A stretch of 64,000 nt of DNA from Monocercomonoides exilis (lineage: Eukaryota; Preaxostyla; Oxymonadida; Polymastigidae): NCBI GenBank assembly GCA_001643675.2, contig LSRY02000015.1:1194001-1258000 (forward strand). The letters run 5' to 3'. A program made the translations under genes and the position numbers. This document shows, in pieces, positions 23,708-36,800 of this stretch. Every line of letters starts with the position of its first letter. The stretch's first letter is position 1. The notes below the pieces were generated by a model that saw only the letters and a list, made by a program, of their open reading frames with translations, was not told the origin of the DNA and did no database searches.

Positions 23708-25641
23708 TTATTCTAAAATCTTAGATTTCTTTAAGAATTCCAAGATCTCACGAGCACAATCATCAACAATGTTGTTTGTAACTTCTAAGTCAAAGAATTG
23801 AGGCATAGGAGCAAGCTCTCCTTCAGCATTTTTCAAGCGAATGGCCAAAGATTCCTCAGTTTCTGTGCCTCTTTCAGTTAGTCTCCTCCTCTATTGGGGG
23901 GAAAAAAATGTTATTAAAGAAAGAAAGAAAAGAAAAGAAAAATAATTCATGAAAAATTGAAGTTCATAAATAAATTAATTAGAAAATAAAAAAAATAGAT
24001 AAAAGTTGTCTAATTGCAACAGTTGTGAGTGAATTGTTCAAAATGAAACAATTCATCATCAAGCATCAACAAATATTAAAATAACAATTTATAATTCAGA
24101 GGACAGAATATAAACAAACCAATTCATCTTTATCTACACTTATCCTTATAAATGCAGGCTTAATCGAATCCTTCCTCTCTTTTATCTGCCGGCATCCGCA
24201 TATGTCAATATCCATGATGCATATCTTCTTCTGCTCCTCTGTCACTCTCCTCACAGCCTCAACAGACGAGCCATAGTAATTGCCATGAACAGCTGCATGC
24301 TCCAAAAACAGTCCCTCTGAAACCATCTTGTCATATTCGTCTTGCTCCACAAAATGATACGCCACTCCATTCTCTTCACCCGGGCGAGGCTTCCGTGTCG
24401 TGTGTGACACACTGAAGCCAAAGGAGTCTGGATATTGCGCTATCATCGCTTTGATGACTGTTGATTTGCCAACACCCTTTTAAATAGAAGTTGAAGATGA
24501 TCGAATAAATATTGAGGTGTACATCATAATTTTAATATAAATAAAAAGATAAAATAAAATTTGTAATTTATGAAATATGAAATTGCTTCAAGAAAAACTA
24601 TTAACAAACCGAAGGGCCAGCAATCACGACTATTTTCGAGAAAGTTCCCTGATTCTCCGTTTCAGATGAAGAAGTGGAAGATGAAGATGAAGGAGTAGAG
24701 GAAGAGGAAGAGGAAGAGGTGCTTTGTTCACCAGCTAATTTATTTGCTGGCTGTGAAGTGGATGATGGTTTAACAGCTGCACTTTTTGATTTTGGAGATG
24801 CAGCTGATTTTGAAGGAGAAGCAACTTTTCCTGTCGTCGAAGCTGCTTTTGACTTGGAAGCTGCTTTGGGCGTTGACGCAGCTTTGGCAGGAGACGAAGC
24901 ACTTGAACGTGCAGGCGCTGAGCTTCTGTGAGTTGCTGTTGATACGGTTGATGTTGTTTTTGCCAAAGGCTTTTTGGGAGACGTTGAAACGGAATGAGGC
25001 TTTGGCTGCGGAGAAGATTTCGAGGAATCAACAGATTTTTGTGAGACCGTTGACTTTGTGTGTGATAGCTCTTTTTGTTGAGGGGCTGTTTTTTGATTTG
25101 CAGCCGGTTTAGTTTGAGTTTCTTGTTTTGAATGTGGAGATGTGCTTTGATGATGTGGTTGATTGGAAGCAGATACAGAAGAAGATGCACTAGAAAGAGG
25201 ATGTGGCTTTGATTCCTTTTTAGGAGATGCAGCATGAGGAGTTACGGTGGATGCATGTTTTGGAGAAGCAGTCTCAGACGAATGAGCTTGATTACTCGGA
25301 GGAGCAGAGCCATCACGAGGCACCTTTTGTTCTCTTTTAATTGGCTCTGCATGAAGAGGAATTGGCTTTGGAGTGAAAGAATTTTTTGCGTTATATTGAC
25401 GTCGTGGAACACGTTTTGCATAAGGGGACGATGCCAACTTTTCATCAATATCTTTCTTTGTTTTTGGCTTTGCATGAGGTTCCTCTGGAGTTTCTTCTTT
25501 TGCCTCTTCTTTGGTTGTCTCTTCATTAGCTTGTTCAGAAGGAATTTCTTGAACATCTTGTTTCTCACTTTCAACATTTTCTGGAAGCTTTTCGTCTACC
25601 ACTTGCTGTTCATCGGTTGTTTCTTGTTTTTCTTCTTCCAT
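23708..25641 (-). CDS. Guanylate kinase with long low-complexity N-terminal extension
   Basis: Exons 25641-24610, 24476-24120 and 23890-23708 join in phase 0 (introns 133 and 229 nt, both donors GTTTGT), giving 523 residues. Residues from about 335 form a normal-sized guanylate kinase that phosphorylates GMP to GDP with ATP. The P-loop GPSGVGKST is split by intron 1. Also present are the GMP-binding segment SVSHTTRKPRPGEENG, the YHF and EHAAVHGNYYG motifs, and the conserved RRLTERGTETEESLAIRL lid/arginine region. The first about 335 residues are Lys/Ser/Pro/Ala-rich (acidic KEEAKEETPEE at the start, basic histone-tail-like later) with a Ser run, and resemble nothing in ordinary guanylate kinases. 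The start is the ATG at 25641; an upstream in-frame TTG was ignored. Confidence 0.93.
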
Positions 25642-25997
25642 GGACAATCTCAAAAAAAATGTTATCTTTTTCGAAAGTCCCGAAATAGAAGAAAAACAGT
25701 TAATTATGGCCCATTAGTTATCATTAATTGAATTCTCTCATTTTTAAGAATATCAATAATCGAATTTTCGCTAAAAATACAATATATTATTCAAAAGGAA
25801 AGTCACACTACTTATATTGTTAAAAGTATCCTTCTTAGCACGAAGTATCAAGAACAAAAATAAAAAGTTTATAAATTGTTCAGCAAATGCTTAAAAATGA
25901 AATAAAAATTTAAAAATCAGAAGAAAATAAAAAGGAGATACAAAAAACAAATGTCTACACATTTACACAATACAAAGGTTTAATTCATTTCTATTCC
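25642..25997. other. AT-rich intergenic region
   Basis: About 355 bp between the guanylate kinase start and the 3' end of the ALMS-like gene, both on the minus strand. Nothing specific was recognised. Confidence 0.5.
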
Positions 25998-28900
25998 TCA
26001 CAATTCTATTTCATCTGAGAGCGAGAGAGAAGGAGATGCTGAGCGATGATTCCTTTGGAGAAGTTGTCTTCGATGAGCCTATAAATATTATGGAGATTAT
26101 TAAAAAGCAAGGGGAAAAGCATATAGTTAATAAATAATATTCACAAGAAATAACGAAATGATAATAATAAAATTATATTTTATTAAAAAAATGAATTTCT
26201 TTCATTGTTATTAATTGCATACCTCAGCCATCCTCTTTGCTCTTTCCCTGTGCATCGAATATTCCTTCTTCCTCTTCTCCTTCTCCCTCGAAGACACGAC
26301 CTCGCCCAGTGACGCGTACCTCCTGTTTGTTATCTCCCTCATCTCCCTCCGCGTCACCACTGCCCTTTCTCCTCTGGCAAGCCTGTCAATCAGAGCAGCT
26401 GGAACAGACGAAGGAGAACTAACAGGAGTCGATGAACGAACTCTGAGTAATGAATCTGAAGGCGAAGAGGTCGCAGCGTGTGTGAGACGACGCGGCTGTT
26501 GAGACTGTTGTGGATATTGCTGTTGTTGCAGTGGGAATGTGGATGTTCGTGAAAGAGAACGCAAGCTGGGCGAGTTGGGCGAACGTGGAGTGGAGAAGTC
26601 TGCAATGAACTGCTGTGAGGGAGAAGGAGAAGAAGAAGGAGACGATGGAAAGCGGTGCAGTGGTAGAGGAGGCTTGCCGGAAGGAGGATAACGAGGCCTT
26701 TGAGGAAACTCTGGAGATTCGCAGCTGTTTTGGTATTCCTCTTTCTCCTCTTGCCTTTCATTTCTCCTGAGTTTTTCGTTCTCTTTGGCTTTCAGACTTA
26801 CTCTTTCTCTCTGCTCTCTCAATTGTGCCTCTTTCTTCCTCCTTTCTTCCTCTCGCTGCATCAAACGCTCCAACCTCCTGCGCTGATGCGGAAGAAGATC
26901 GTCTCTTTCGATCCAGGATGTGCCTGAAGAAGGAGCATCTGTGTTAAAACGAGTGAGCTCATGGGATGAAACAGAAGAGGAAGAAGAAGATGATGATGAA
27001 GAAAAGGACGAAGAGGAAGAAGGAGATGAAGGTGATGTTGAGGATGAGGAAGAAGAAAAATCCATTGGACTTTCGTGAAGCTGAGAGGACAATTGAGGAG
27101 GGGATGTTGAAATGCGCGAAAGAGAGTGCGGTGAATACTGCGAAGGTGTTTGAAATGAAGAGGAATAAGTAGAAGAAGAGGAAGACGAAGACGAAGACGA
27201 AAAAGAGGAGGAAGAGGAAGAAGAAGATGATTCAGAAGACGAAGTGTGTTGAATCGGAGGCTGAGTGAATGGCACAAGAGTACTTAGCGATTGTGAGCGT
27301 GGCTCCTTAAAAAGAGAAGACCAAGTATAATCAGAAGTAGATGATGAAGAGGAAGAGGAAGAAGATGGAGAAGGAGAAGGAGCAAGTGCCTGAGGTTGCT
27401 CACTTTCAGTGCTCACTTCCCAGGCAAGTGGACGTCGGCTTTCCCTTTCAGCCAAATTGCTTGAAAATAGGTTTGATTGACTAAGGTAATTCTTTGCTTG
27501 CTCTTTTGAAGAGCTTTTTGAAGGAGAATCATCAGTAATACTCTGTTTTTTGGTATCAAAGGCACTTTCAGTTGCAAAAGGCAGCTGTTTTCTATTTGAT
27601 GAATTGTATCCAATTGGCTCGTCTTCTTCAAACACAAATGCATCGTTCAAGCCATTCTCTTCATTTGCTTTCTCTCTCCTTTCACTTTTGAGCAAGTCAA
27701 ACGCACTTTCATCATTCGCTTTATTCATTTTTGGTGAATCCATATGGGATTTCTCTTGTTTTTCTTTACCATTTTCTCTGTGGGAATTTTGAGGGTTTTT
27801 GAAATTTCCATTCAGAGAAGCTTTGTATTCTCTTTGCACGTTCTCAGCTTTCTCAATTTTGGCTTCTTCGTTTTTCTTTTGCTTTGCTCTTTCCTTTTGG
27901 ATTCCATGCTTATACCCACCACCATTACTTCCAATATCATCATCTTCTTCATTATATTCATCTTCTTTTCCTTTCTCCTCCACTTCATCATCATCTTCTT
28001 CTTCCTCACCTTCTTCTTTCCCATCATCAGAATTACCCGAATCCTCCAAAAAGTTAAGTTCGATCTTCAGCCGCTCAATCAGCTCCAGAATTTTCATCTT
28101 TTTTGCTTCTTCTGAACGCTTGTTGTTCTTTGGTGAACGTCTTTTTTCATTTGAAATGCTTTCCTTTTCATTCTTCTTGTCTGGCGAGTCTGTTTTCATC
28201 TGCTCTTTCTGATTGCTCTGTTGTTGCTTTGTCTTGTTTGTAGAAATATATTCCATTTTCGCTTCTTTTCCCTCATCTTTTCCTCCTTCCACTTCTCTTC
28301 CCTTTTCTCTTTCAATTATCTCATTCTCTTTCGATTTGTCAAGGTTAATTTTTCCGTTCTGCTCAACAACAGGAATTTCAATACTATCTTTTGCTTCTTC
28401 TTCCTCTTCGTATTTCAGAAGAGGCATCGACAGCAGCGGAGCCTGCCTCAAATACGACTGATATGCTTCTTCTGTCTTGTTCCCTTGTCCATTTACCTTT
28501 GGAGAAGAAGAAGAAGAATCAAAAGCTTCTCTTTCATTCAGAGCGAGAATTGAAGGTGTTGTCAAAGGAATGGAAGAATTTTGCACAAATCGATTGAAAA
28601 GTGCAGATTGGCTGTCTGAACCAAACGAATGCTTCGCAAGAACAGCCGGCGAAGGAGACGGAGAATTATGAGGAGGCGCATAAAGTGCATGTGGAGTGCT
28701 GAACTGTGGAGAAGGGAAAGAAGATGTCATCTTCATCTGATGTTTTGTGTCTGTCAGAGGAGTGCTTGCTGTTTGAATTGGATGAGAAGAGAACTTATTT
28801 CGACCTTCTTTGGGGGATGAAACGAATTCAGCTTCTTTGTTCTCTTCTGCTTCCCCAACAATTGTATGCACAAAGAAATCATCTTTGCTCATTTCTCTCT

Positions 28901-31900
28901 CATTTCGTTCATCAATCCCACTTTCCACTGCTTCTGAATTTCTTTTCTTTTCATCTGTCTCTTCTCTCTCTGCGTATTCTCTCTCTTTCCATCTTCCTCT
29001 CATACTTCTTCCTCTTTCCTCCACTCGCCTCGCACTCTCCTTTTCGCTTCTCTCCTCTTTTCCTTTTTTGTGTTTCTTCTCTCTTCTCTGCTCGTTCCCA
29101 AGCAAATCCTCGTCAATCGAAGGCGAGCGCTTCGGAGACAAAGAATGGAACATTCTCATCCTGGGCGAGGGCGACGAGGAAGGCGGCGACGAAGCAAAAG
29201 GATGTGTTGGCAGCAGAAATGGATGCAAAGGCTGAGGAGGAGGAGGAGGTGTGCTGAAGAGATTGGGCAATTTGGATGTTTTGAAATGTGAATGAGGTGA
29301 GGTGAATGAGGAAGAAGAAGATGATGAGGATGAGGATGATGAAGATGAGGATGATGAGGATGATGAGGATGAGGAGGAGGAGGTTAAAGGAGAAGAATTC
29401 AATGAAGCAGGAGATAGAATAGAGGGAGATACAAGAGGAACAGAAGGTGCATGAGAAGAAGATGCTTTAGTGCCCGTCTCATTTGCTTTATTTGGTGATC
29501 TGAAAAATTGTTTGGTTTTATTTTCAGAATAAGAAGAATGTGATGGAGGAGGAGAAGGAGAAGAAGAATCTTTAATGGTATTCTTATTCGAATCAGATTC
29601 ATTAGCAAAGTTGTGAGTGCTCTCTGAATGTAATGGAGGAGTGATTGTCAGCAACCGATCGATGTCTTTCAGCTCTTCTGCATCTGAGTTTATCTCATCG
29701 TCTGAGCTGTCTTCTTCTTGCCTCTCATCTCCTTCATCCTCATCCTTCTCATCATTGCCATAATTATTGCCATCACTACCTTCTTCTTCCTCTTCCTCTT
29801 CCTCATAGTTGATAATATTCAGTTTGTTTTCATTTTCTGCTTCAAATTGAATTTCCATTTCCTCTTTTGCTTCAGAATCTTTTTTGCTATCAAACTGACC
29901 AAATGATTCTGCGATGTTCTCTTCATATTCTTTTTCTTCCATTGCTTGATACGTTTTCTGAATATCTTCACTTTTCCCTTTGATGTTCCGTCGAAACACG
30001 CTTTTTCGCTCATCGTGATTCATTTCACTGCCAGTCGGAGCAGAAATATCAATTTCATCAGTTTTCTCATTGTTATCCTCCTCCTCCCCCTCCTCATAAT
30101 CATCATTGTTATTACTAACTTCATCATTGTTATCATTATCCTGAGCACTTTCAATTTGATAAACAGAGCTTCCTCTCTCAAAACAACAATTTTTCCCTTC
30201 TTTCTCTTCTTCTGCTGTGTTTTCATCGCCAAAAAGGATTTCTCTCAAGACTTCATCGTCTATTTCGTTGTCTCTGTGATTTCGAAACAGCTCAACAGAA
30301 GAAAGTGTGAAGTCAAACTTCTTTTCCTCTCCTTCTTTTTCCTTCGGTGAGCTGCCCAATTCAAACGACCCATTATCCGTTCTCGTTTTGGCTTTATTTG
30401 TTTTGGTTTCAAATTTTTGGTCTTCAATTTTTTTTTCATTGTTTTTTGTTCTTTTGTCTTTTTGACTCTTTTCTGCATTCAACCTCGTCTTTGAATGTGG
30501 AGATGAAATCTGCAAACCCTTCTCATTATCTTTTTCTTCTCTTTTTGTGTTTATTTTCTTCGATCCTTTCTTTGGCAATGAAAATGACTCTTGCGAATCA
30601 AATGGTCCTTTAGTTTCTTTTGTCTTGATAAGTAATGATGATACTGAAGAAGAAGGAGAAGAAGTAGAAGGAGAAGAAGGCGATTCTATTGCTTTATGTT
30701 GAGAATACCGCTTTACCAGTTTTATTGAAGGGGGTGACTGAACCGGCAGCGGAGCAGCTGATGTTTTTTCCACAGGCAAAGAAGACTGTAGCACCTGTTC
30801 AGATGATGCTGAATGGAAATTCTCCTTTGGATTGAGTTCATCGTGTGAGGCATGTGAATAACGAGACGGAATAACAGAAGTGCGGAACATGCTTTTTGAT
30901 TGCTCAACGGAAGGATCTGCTTTAGCGCTGAAGAATGACTCGACTGCTGCTTTTTGAACTGAATGCTCGCTGAAGCTGTTTCTTGAAGAGCCTTCTTTTG
31001 ATGAGACAGCAAAGGAAGGCAAAGAAGAGGAAGAGGATGTTGGAGAAGATGGAGATAAAGCTACAGTGGAATGTGAGGGAGACGAATATGAATAAGGAGA
31101 ATTAAGCGATCTATTTCTGATTGATGATGATGATGAAGTTGATGTCGAGAACGATGATGATGACGATGAAGTGTTTGACTTCGCGGTCTTCTTTTCAAGT
31201 GGGAGATGACAAGCAACCTTCTGTTCAATTCCCAGTCTTATTTCGTCTTTGTGCTGCTCACTCTCTTTCTCTTTTGGCATCCCATTCTGTTTGCCTGGGC
31301 AGATACCTGCACAAACAGTTTCTAACGTAGGCGAATGTGCAAATGAATATTTGTCCTTTTCAGATGCATTCATTTTCTTCTGAATTTGTGGCTTACTCTC
31401 AAAACTTGCCATGTTGTTTGCCAAAACAGTGGAATTGTTTCGAGAAGAGCGAGAATTTGAAGAAGTTGGCGAAGAATAAGAAGAAAGAGGCGGAGAAGGC
31501 AGTGATGTTGTTAAGTTATGCATGGATGATTTTCGAGTTTGTGGAAACAAATGCGCTTGTGAAATTGCCGGTGATGTTGAAGAAGTTGAATTTCTCTGTT
31601 TTTTTTTTCGAATCTGTTCGATCATTTCATAATCGTCATAACTCATTTCCAATGGCAAATGACTCATAGATGGAGAAGGCATGTTGACTTTGAACTGTTT
31701 CAAAGGTTTAGCTGTCTTTGAAATTGTTTGATCCAATTCATTGAATCTAATAAAAAATCAAGATTTGAATTTCAATAAAGCAAAACATTGCAAATAATAC
31801 TTTTCATTTTGGTAAGAGAAATGACCATGAGTCGCCGGTGCAGGGTATTGCTCATTCTTAAAAGATTCACTGCTGGGAGATGCATACTTTCTGTCTTTTT

Positions 31901-32299
31901 CTTTTTTTAATAGACTTCCAATGAGAGCTTTTTCATCGAATGATCTTTGCTTTTCATCTCTCATCGTTGACAATCGCATCTGCCAAGCTGGTGCATCTTT
32001 CCTTTCATTTTCATCTTGCTCATCAATTCTCTGAAATTAAATTTATTTTTGAAAATTAGCAAGTTTCATTAAATAGATGAATTCGATTTCCATTTCAAGT
32101 TCATGAAAATATAAAAAGATCAATTATTAACGTTTGATGATTTCGCAAAAATAAATTTTAAATATTCAAAAAATGGATTATCGAAAGAAAAATTGTTAAA
32201 TAAAACCCAAACAATTGTTTCTCGTTCAGTAGTTTTCGATGAATTTTTAGTTGCAAAACAACCGTCACGTACTTTTGAGTGTGAAGTTGTACGATGCAT
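25998..32299 (-). CDS. Large Ser-rich protein with ALMS-motif-like C-terminus
   Basis: Exons 32299-32213, 32030-31801, 31746-26223 and 26078-25998 join in phase, giving 1,973 residues and ending in TGA. The first exon and its donor (GTTTGG) are the least certain part. Most of the protein is Ser runs, acidic stretches and Lys/Glu-rich segments. The C-terminal about 200 residues are charged and helical: HQRRRLERLMQREEERRKKE, then RREMREITNRRYASLGEVV, KEKRKKEYSMHRERAKRMAE and RRQLLQRN across the last intron. The pattern of a basic helix, an R-Y-x-x-L-x-E-V turn, and a long charged helix ending in QLL resembles the ALMS motif of ALMS1, CEP295 and C10orf90, which act at centrioles and basal bodies. 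This match is from memory and needs a profile search. In a flagellate a basal-body role would be plausible. Confidence 0.72.
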
Positions 32300-32813
32300 T
32301 TCAAGCCAATTTTAACGCACAACTATAAAAGAAATGTGTAATTACAAGTTAATCAAATAGAACAGTTTGCAGAAACATAGCATTTAAAACACAACAGGAA
32401 ATGAGAAATGCATGCACACTTAATAAATGGTAACAAACGCTACGCTTCTCAGAAAGAACAGATGACTGGCTATTCACCAAAATTGAAAATTTCAATGATG
32501 AAAAATTTTGCAATGGGTAAAGCTCAAAATGAAAATCGTTTATTTCAAGAGCAGCAAGTACGCAAAAACAATGTTAGCCAGATTTTGTGTTACTCATAAT
32601 TTTCTTACAACACTTTTCGGAAGAATTTACTTGAAAACTGCTTGATGGAACAATTGAATGACAATATTGATTCTTGCCTTGAATTCTGCCCACAAATTTC
32701 AAATTGACATAACGTGTTAAAAACCAACACAGAAAAGATACATGTCTTTGTGCATCGAGTTGTTGTATTGATTTAATCGTTTATTCAGCGAACACTTGGA
32801 CAAAGCAATAATA
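32300..32813. other. Intergenic region, no gene recognised
   Basis: About 510 bp of AT-rich sequence upstream of the ALMS-like gene. A 63-codon plus-strand frame at 32408-32599 has no recognisable features and is not called. Confidence 0.4.
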
Positions 32814-33478
32814 TCAAGAGAGTTGAACTTCTTTTTGAAAGATCAGACGCTCACACCTTTCATTTGCATGGGTACCCAAAAGGAAAGTTGTGCCTACACT
32901 CACGGCAGCTATAACTATTGATGCTACAAATTGTGAACAAAAGGATTTTTATCAAAAATAAATCCATGAAATGAAAAAAGATATTGAGATGTCTTCATGA
33001 ACTTTCGCAATAATGAAAATTACTCTTGAATATTTATTTGAATTTCTGAAAAATATCAGCAAAATCTGTTCATAATGTTTTTCACGAATTGATTGCATGT
33101 GAGTTTGACTGGAGCAAAAGAATGTCAGCATCAGAGAACGAGGACATGATATAATTGCAAAAAGTTTCAAATAGATTCGAGCAATCTTCTATGATCATCG
33201 CTTGAATGTGTAAAACAATAAATTGAAGATTTGTTTTGGGGGAGAGATGGCGACTTTCCTAATCCTTGTTCTATCTCAAAAGAGAAAGTTAGCAATACCA
33301 ATAAACATGTTCAATTGATATCCCTTTCCTTTCGCACTGATTGCAACGCCAAAAATGAAAAAAATGACTGAAATCAAAAAGTACAGATTGTTTCTCAAAA
33401 AGTTCCAAAATTCTAACATGGTATTCTTGCTATCTCCAGAATTTTTTTGATACCAAAGTCTGTTTTGAAGCAATTCAT
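32814..33478 (-). CDS. Possible small two-helix membrane protein (tentative)
   Basis: Exons 33478-33454, 33367-33299 and 32923-32814 join in phase (introns 86 and 375 nt, donors GTATCA and GTATTG, acceptors TTTGATTTCAG and TTTGTAG). The product is 67 residues with two hydrophobic segments, FVIFFIFGVAI and ASIVIAAVSVGTTFLLG, and a charged C-terminus. No family was recognised. The second intron is longer than most in this window and holds other short open frames, so this model may be wrong. Confidence 0.25.
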
Positions 33479-33557
33479 TTTTTACAGAAAAACTAATAAA
33501 TTTTATTGTGTTATTTTTGATAGATGTTCAGATGCCAGTTCAAGGAATTCGATAAAA

Positions 33558-33725
33558 ATGAATATTACAAAGCCAAACGAAGAATGGAATGATTTTTTCG
33601 AAGAGAACGAATCACATAAATTTAAAAGAAATTCAAAAAAAACGATGAAGCAACGATTATATGAAAATGCAAATGGAATGGAACGAAAGACAGAAATCAA
33701 TGAAATCGACGAGAAACACAAAAAG
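33558..33725 (+). CDS. Candidate upstream exon of the beta-helix receptor gene
   Basis: A 56-codon open exon starting with ATG (MNITKPNEEWNDFFEENE) and ending at a phase-0 donor GTACGA. A predicted 78-nt intron (33726-33803, acceptor TTTTGAAG) would join it to the large frame downstream. Its composition (Glu, Asn, Lys rich) looks coding. If it is used, the receptor gains a cytosolic N-terminal segment of about 60 residues before its first hydrophobic helix. If it is not used, it may be a chance frame. Confidence 0.4.
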
Positions 33726-33815
33726 GTACGATCAAACCCATTTTAGTATTTATTTAACATTTATTCCCATTTTGTGATATTTATTGTATTTATCATTTTG
33801 AAGAAAGATTGGGGA

Positions 33816-36800
33816 ATGACAATTTTTTGCATTGCCATCTTTGTGATTGTAATTGTCTCGCACACAGAAGAGAAAGGAAGAGATGGGTTTGATAATCGGT
33901 CAATAACTGATTTCTACGAAAACGAAGGAAAGACGAATACGAGCGGTTCAGCATTTGCTTCTGCATTTGCGAATGAAAAAATCAGAAACACATTTATGAG
34001 AGATATTGTGAAGGATGAAATGCTGAAGGTTGCGAAAGTCGCCTCGCCGAGCGAAGAAAAGGGTGTTTTTGTGGTGAAGAATTCGAGTGTGCACTTTGAA
34101 GGAATGAAGATTGAATGCTCGAAGAATGCCTTCACTCTGAAAGCGAACGATAGATCCCTGATAGAGCTTTTTGCTTGTGAAATTGGAGGGATGGATCTGA
34201 GCAAAAAGCCATTTGGAGTTGGAAGCGGGAAGGCAATTATGGAAAATGTTTCAATGATACCAACAAGAGATTTTGGTTGCCTGGAGGCACCGCTGATTGA
34301 AGGAAACGAGTATTTGGAGTTTGTTTTGAGAGAATCTGTATTTGTTGATGCGATAATTGGAATGAAAGAGTCTTCACTTTTGTGTGGTGGATCGTTTGTG
34401 CGTGTCAGTGTGATGGAATGCAACTTCAAGAACATCACAAGAGGAAGAGCAGAAAATGGAAAACAGGAAGAACTGAAGCTTTTCGCAGAGACATGTGAAG
34501 TGTCAGGCAGTTATTTTGTGGACTGCTTCCAGCCATATTACGGAACAGTGGTGGCACCATCGAAGATTTCGTTCAGCTGCAAAAATACATCATATGTGGG
34601 CTGTGCCAACAGTGCAGTCGAAGAGAAAAACCAGACATTCAATGAAAGAAAAGTCTTCGCAGAAGGAGACATAAAAATTACTGATTGTTTTTTCAAATGC
34701 ACATCGCCAACTGAAAACGGTGGAGCTTTGAAAGTTGTTGGAGCATCAACAACATGCGAATTATTGCGATGCTGGTTCAATGAGTGTTCGTGTGGTAACT
34801 CTAATCCAGAATATGATTATAATGGAGGATGTACGTATTTCGAAAACGTTTTGAACTCAAAATTTTTTGATACAAATGCAACAAACTGTAATTCCTCATA
34901 TGTTTGTGGGGGGATTCATTTTAGAGGATCAAGAAATTATCAAGTCAAATGTTGCAACTTTTTGAATTGCTCGGCCCAATATTACAGTTCTCTGAGCATT
35001 TATAATGACAAGTCTGGAACTGTATCATCTTGTATCATAAAAAATGGTGAGGCCACAGAAGGAGCAGGAGGGCTTAATTATTGGTCTGGTTTCGGAATAA
35101 CCACAACAAGCGATTGCGTTATCACCAATTGTCATTCTGTTAGATATGGCGCTTTAAGTTTCAGATGGTCTAGTGGAGATCCAATTGGCGCACACATTTA
35201 TTTCATATTTTTCAGTGGAAACTCACTGAATAATAAAAGCCTTGGTGCAGATATTTCAACTCATGAAATATGGGTTGGAAAAGTATTAGATGAAGATGTT
35301 AAATACTGTTATTCGACAAGTGCCAATCTCCGAGCCACTGATGGGGGAGTGAACAAAACCGCATGGCTGCCAAATCCACCAACAGCGAGTGATTCATTTG
35401 CAGAGTTGTATGTGAGCTGGAGAAGAGGAGAAGACACAGTTGGGTGGGGTGATCGCACAAGACCGTTCAAAACAGTGAAGCATGCGTTGAGTGTGAGAGA
35501 GAGGCGGAAGATAACAGTGGTGGAGGGAGAATACGGAGAAATGAGTGTGAATGTTGGGGAATGCACGATGGTGTTTGATGGGGATCGAAGAGACAACTCG
35601 AAAGTGATATCTGAGAGGGTGATGGCAGGGTCTGGGCTGTTTGAAGTGACAAGTGGAGAATTGATGATGAGCAAGTTCAGTGTGATTCACAACTCGAGCT
35701 CATCGGCAGGATCGAGTGTGGTGAAGATGACTGGAAAGGGAGTTGTGGAGGCGAAGGAGTGTGTGTTTCAAAGCGAGTCAGAAGCACAGGCAAACCCGTT
35801 TCAGGTGGGGTTTGTGGAAGTGAGCGATGGGGTGGCGAAGTTTGCAGACTGCTTGTTTGCGAACATTGAGCTGAGGAGCACTGCGATGGTTGTGTGTGGG
35901 TCTGTTGGGAATGTGGAGTTTGTGCGAACAGAGTTTGGCAGGGTTGTGCGCGATGAAGGGAATGGGTCAGTGATGGACGTGAGGGTTGGGGATGGAGAAT
36001 GCCTGGAGGTGATGGAATGGAAGCTGGTTGGGTGTGTGTGCAGAGATGGAAATGGAGGGGGATTGAAGTGTGAGGTTGCAGAAGGCGGAGTGGTTGTTAT
36101 TGAGAACAGCACATTTGAGGGATGCGAGGCAAGGGGGAGTGAAGGGAAAGGAGGAGGGATGTTTATGAGTGTTGTTGGGGAGAACAGGGAAGATTGTTTT
36201 GCGGTGAAGGGGTGTGTGTTTGAGAGAAACAGGGCAGTGGAAGGGGCAGATATGTTTGTGGTATGTGAGGATTTGAATGCAACAATCCTTCCGAAACGGT
36301 TTGATATGGAGCTTGTGGGCGAAGATGGGGTGAGCAAAGTGGAGCTGCGAGGGAGGGATAATGGAAGATTTGCAAGGGAGAGTGTTGATTTGCTTCTGTT
36401 TCTGGTGAAGTTCAGCGGAGATGAGGTGCATGTGTCGGAAGGGAGCGGGATGGATGTTCTGGGGTGTGGGAAAGAGGAGATTGCATGTGGGACGCTTTGG
36501 TGTGGGATTGGGCATCTGAAGGAAGAGAGTGTGCAAGAAGAGCAGAAGGTTGTGGTGGGTGACAGATGTGTGGTGAGTGACTGTTTTGTGTTTGAGCGAG
36601 GAACAATGATATGTGGGCCTGAGGCAGAAGAAGCAAAGCAGGCGAAGATGCAAGTTGAATCGGAGCTGAAGAGCGATGGACGTGAAGCTGTGATGTGGAG
36701 TGGTGAGCGCCTGAGTGTGAGGATGTTTGTGATAAGTCTTCCGCAGGTGTTTGGAGCTGGGCAAAGCATGGTTCTGGGAACAGAAGGCGGGGTGGTGAAT

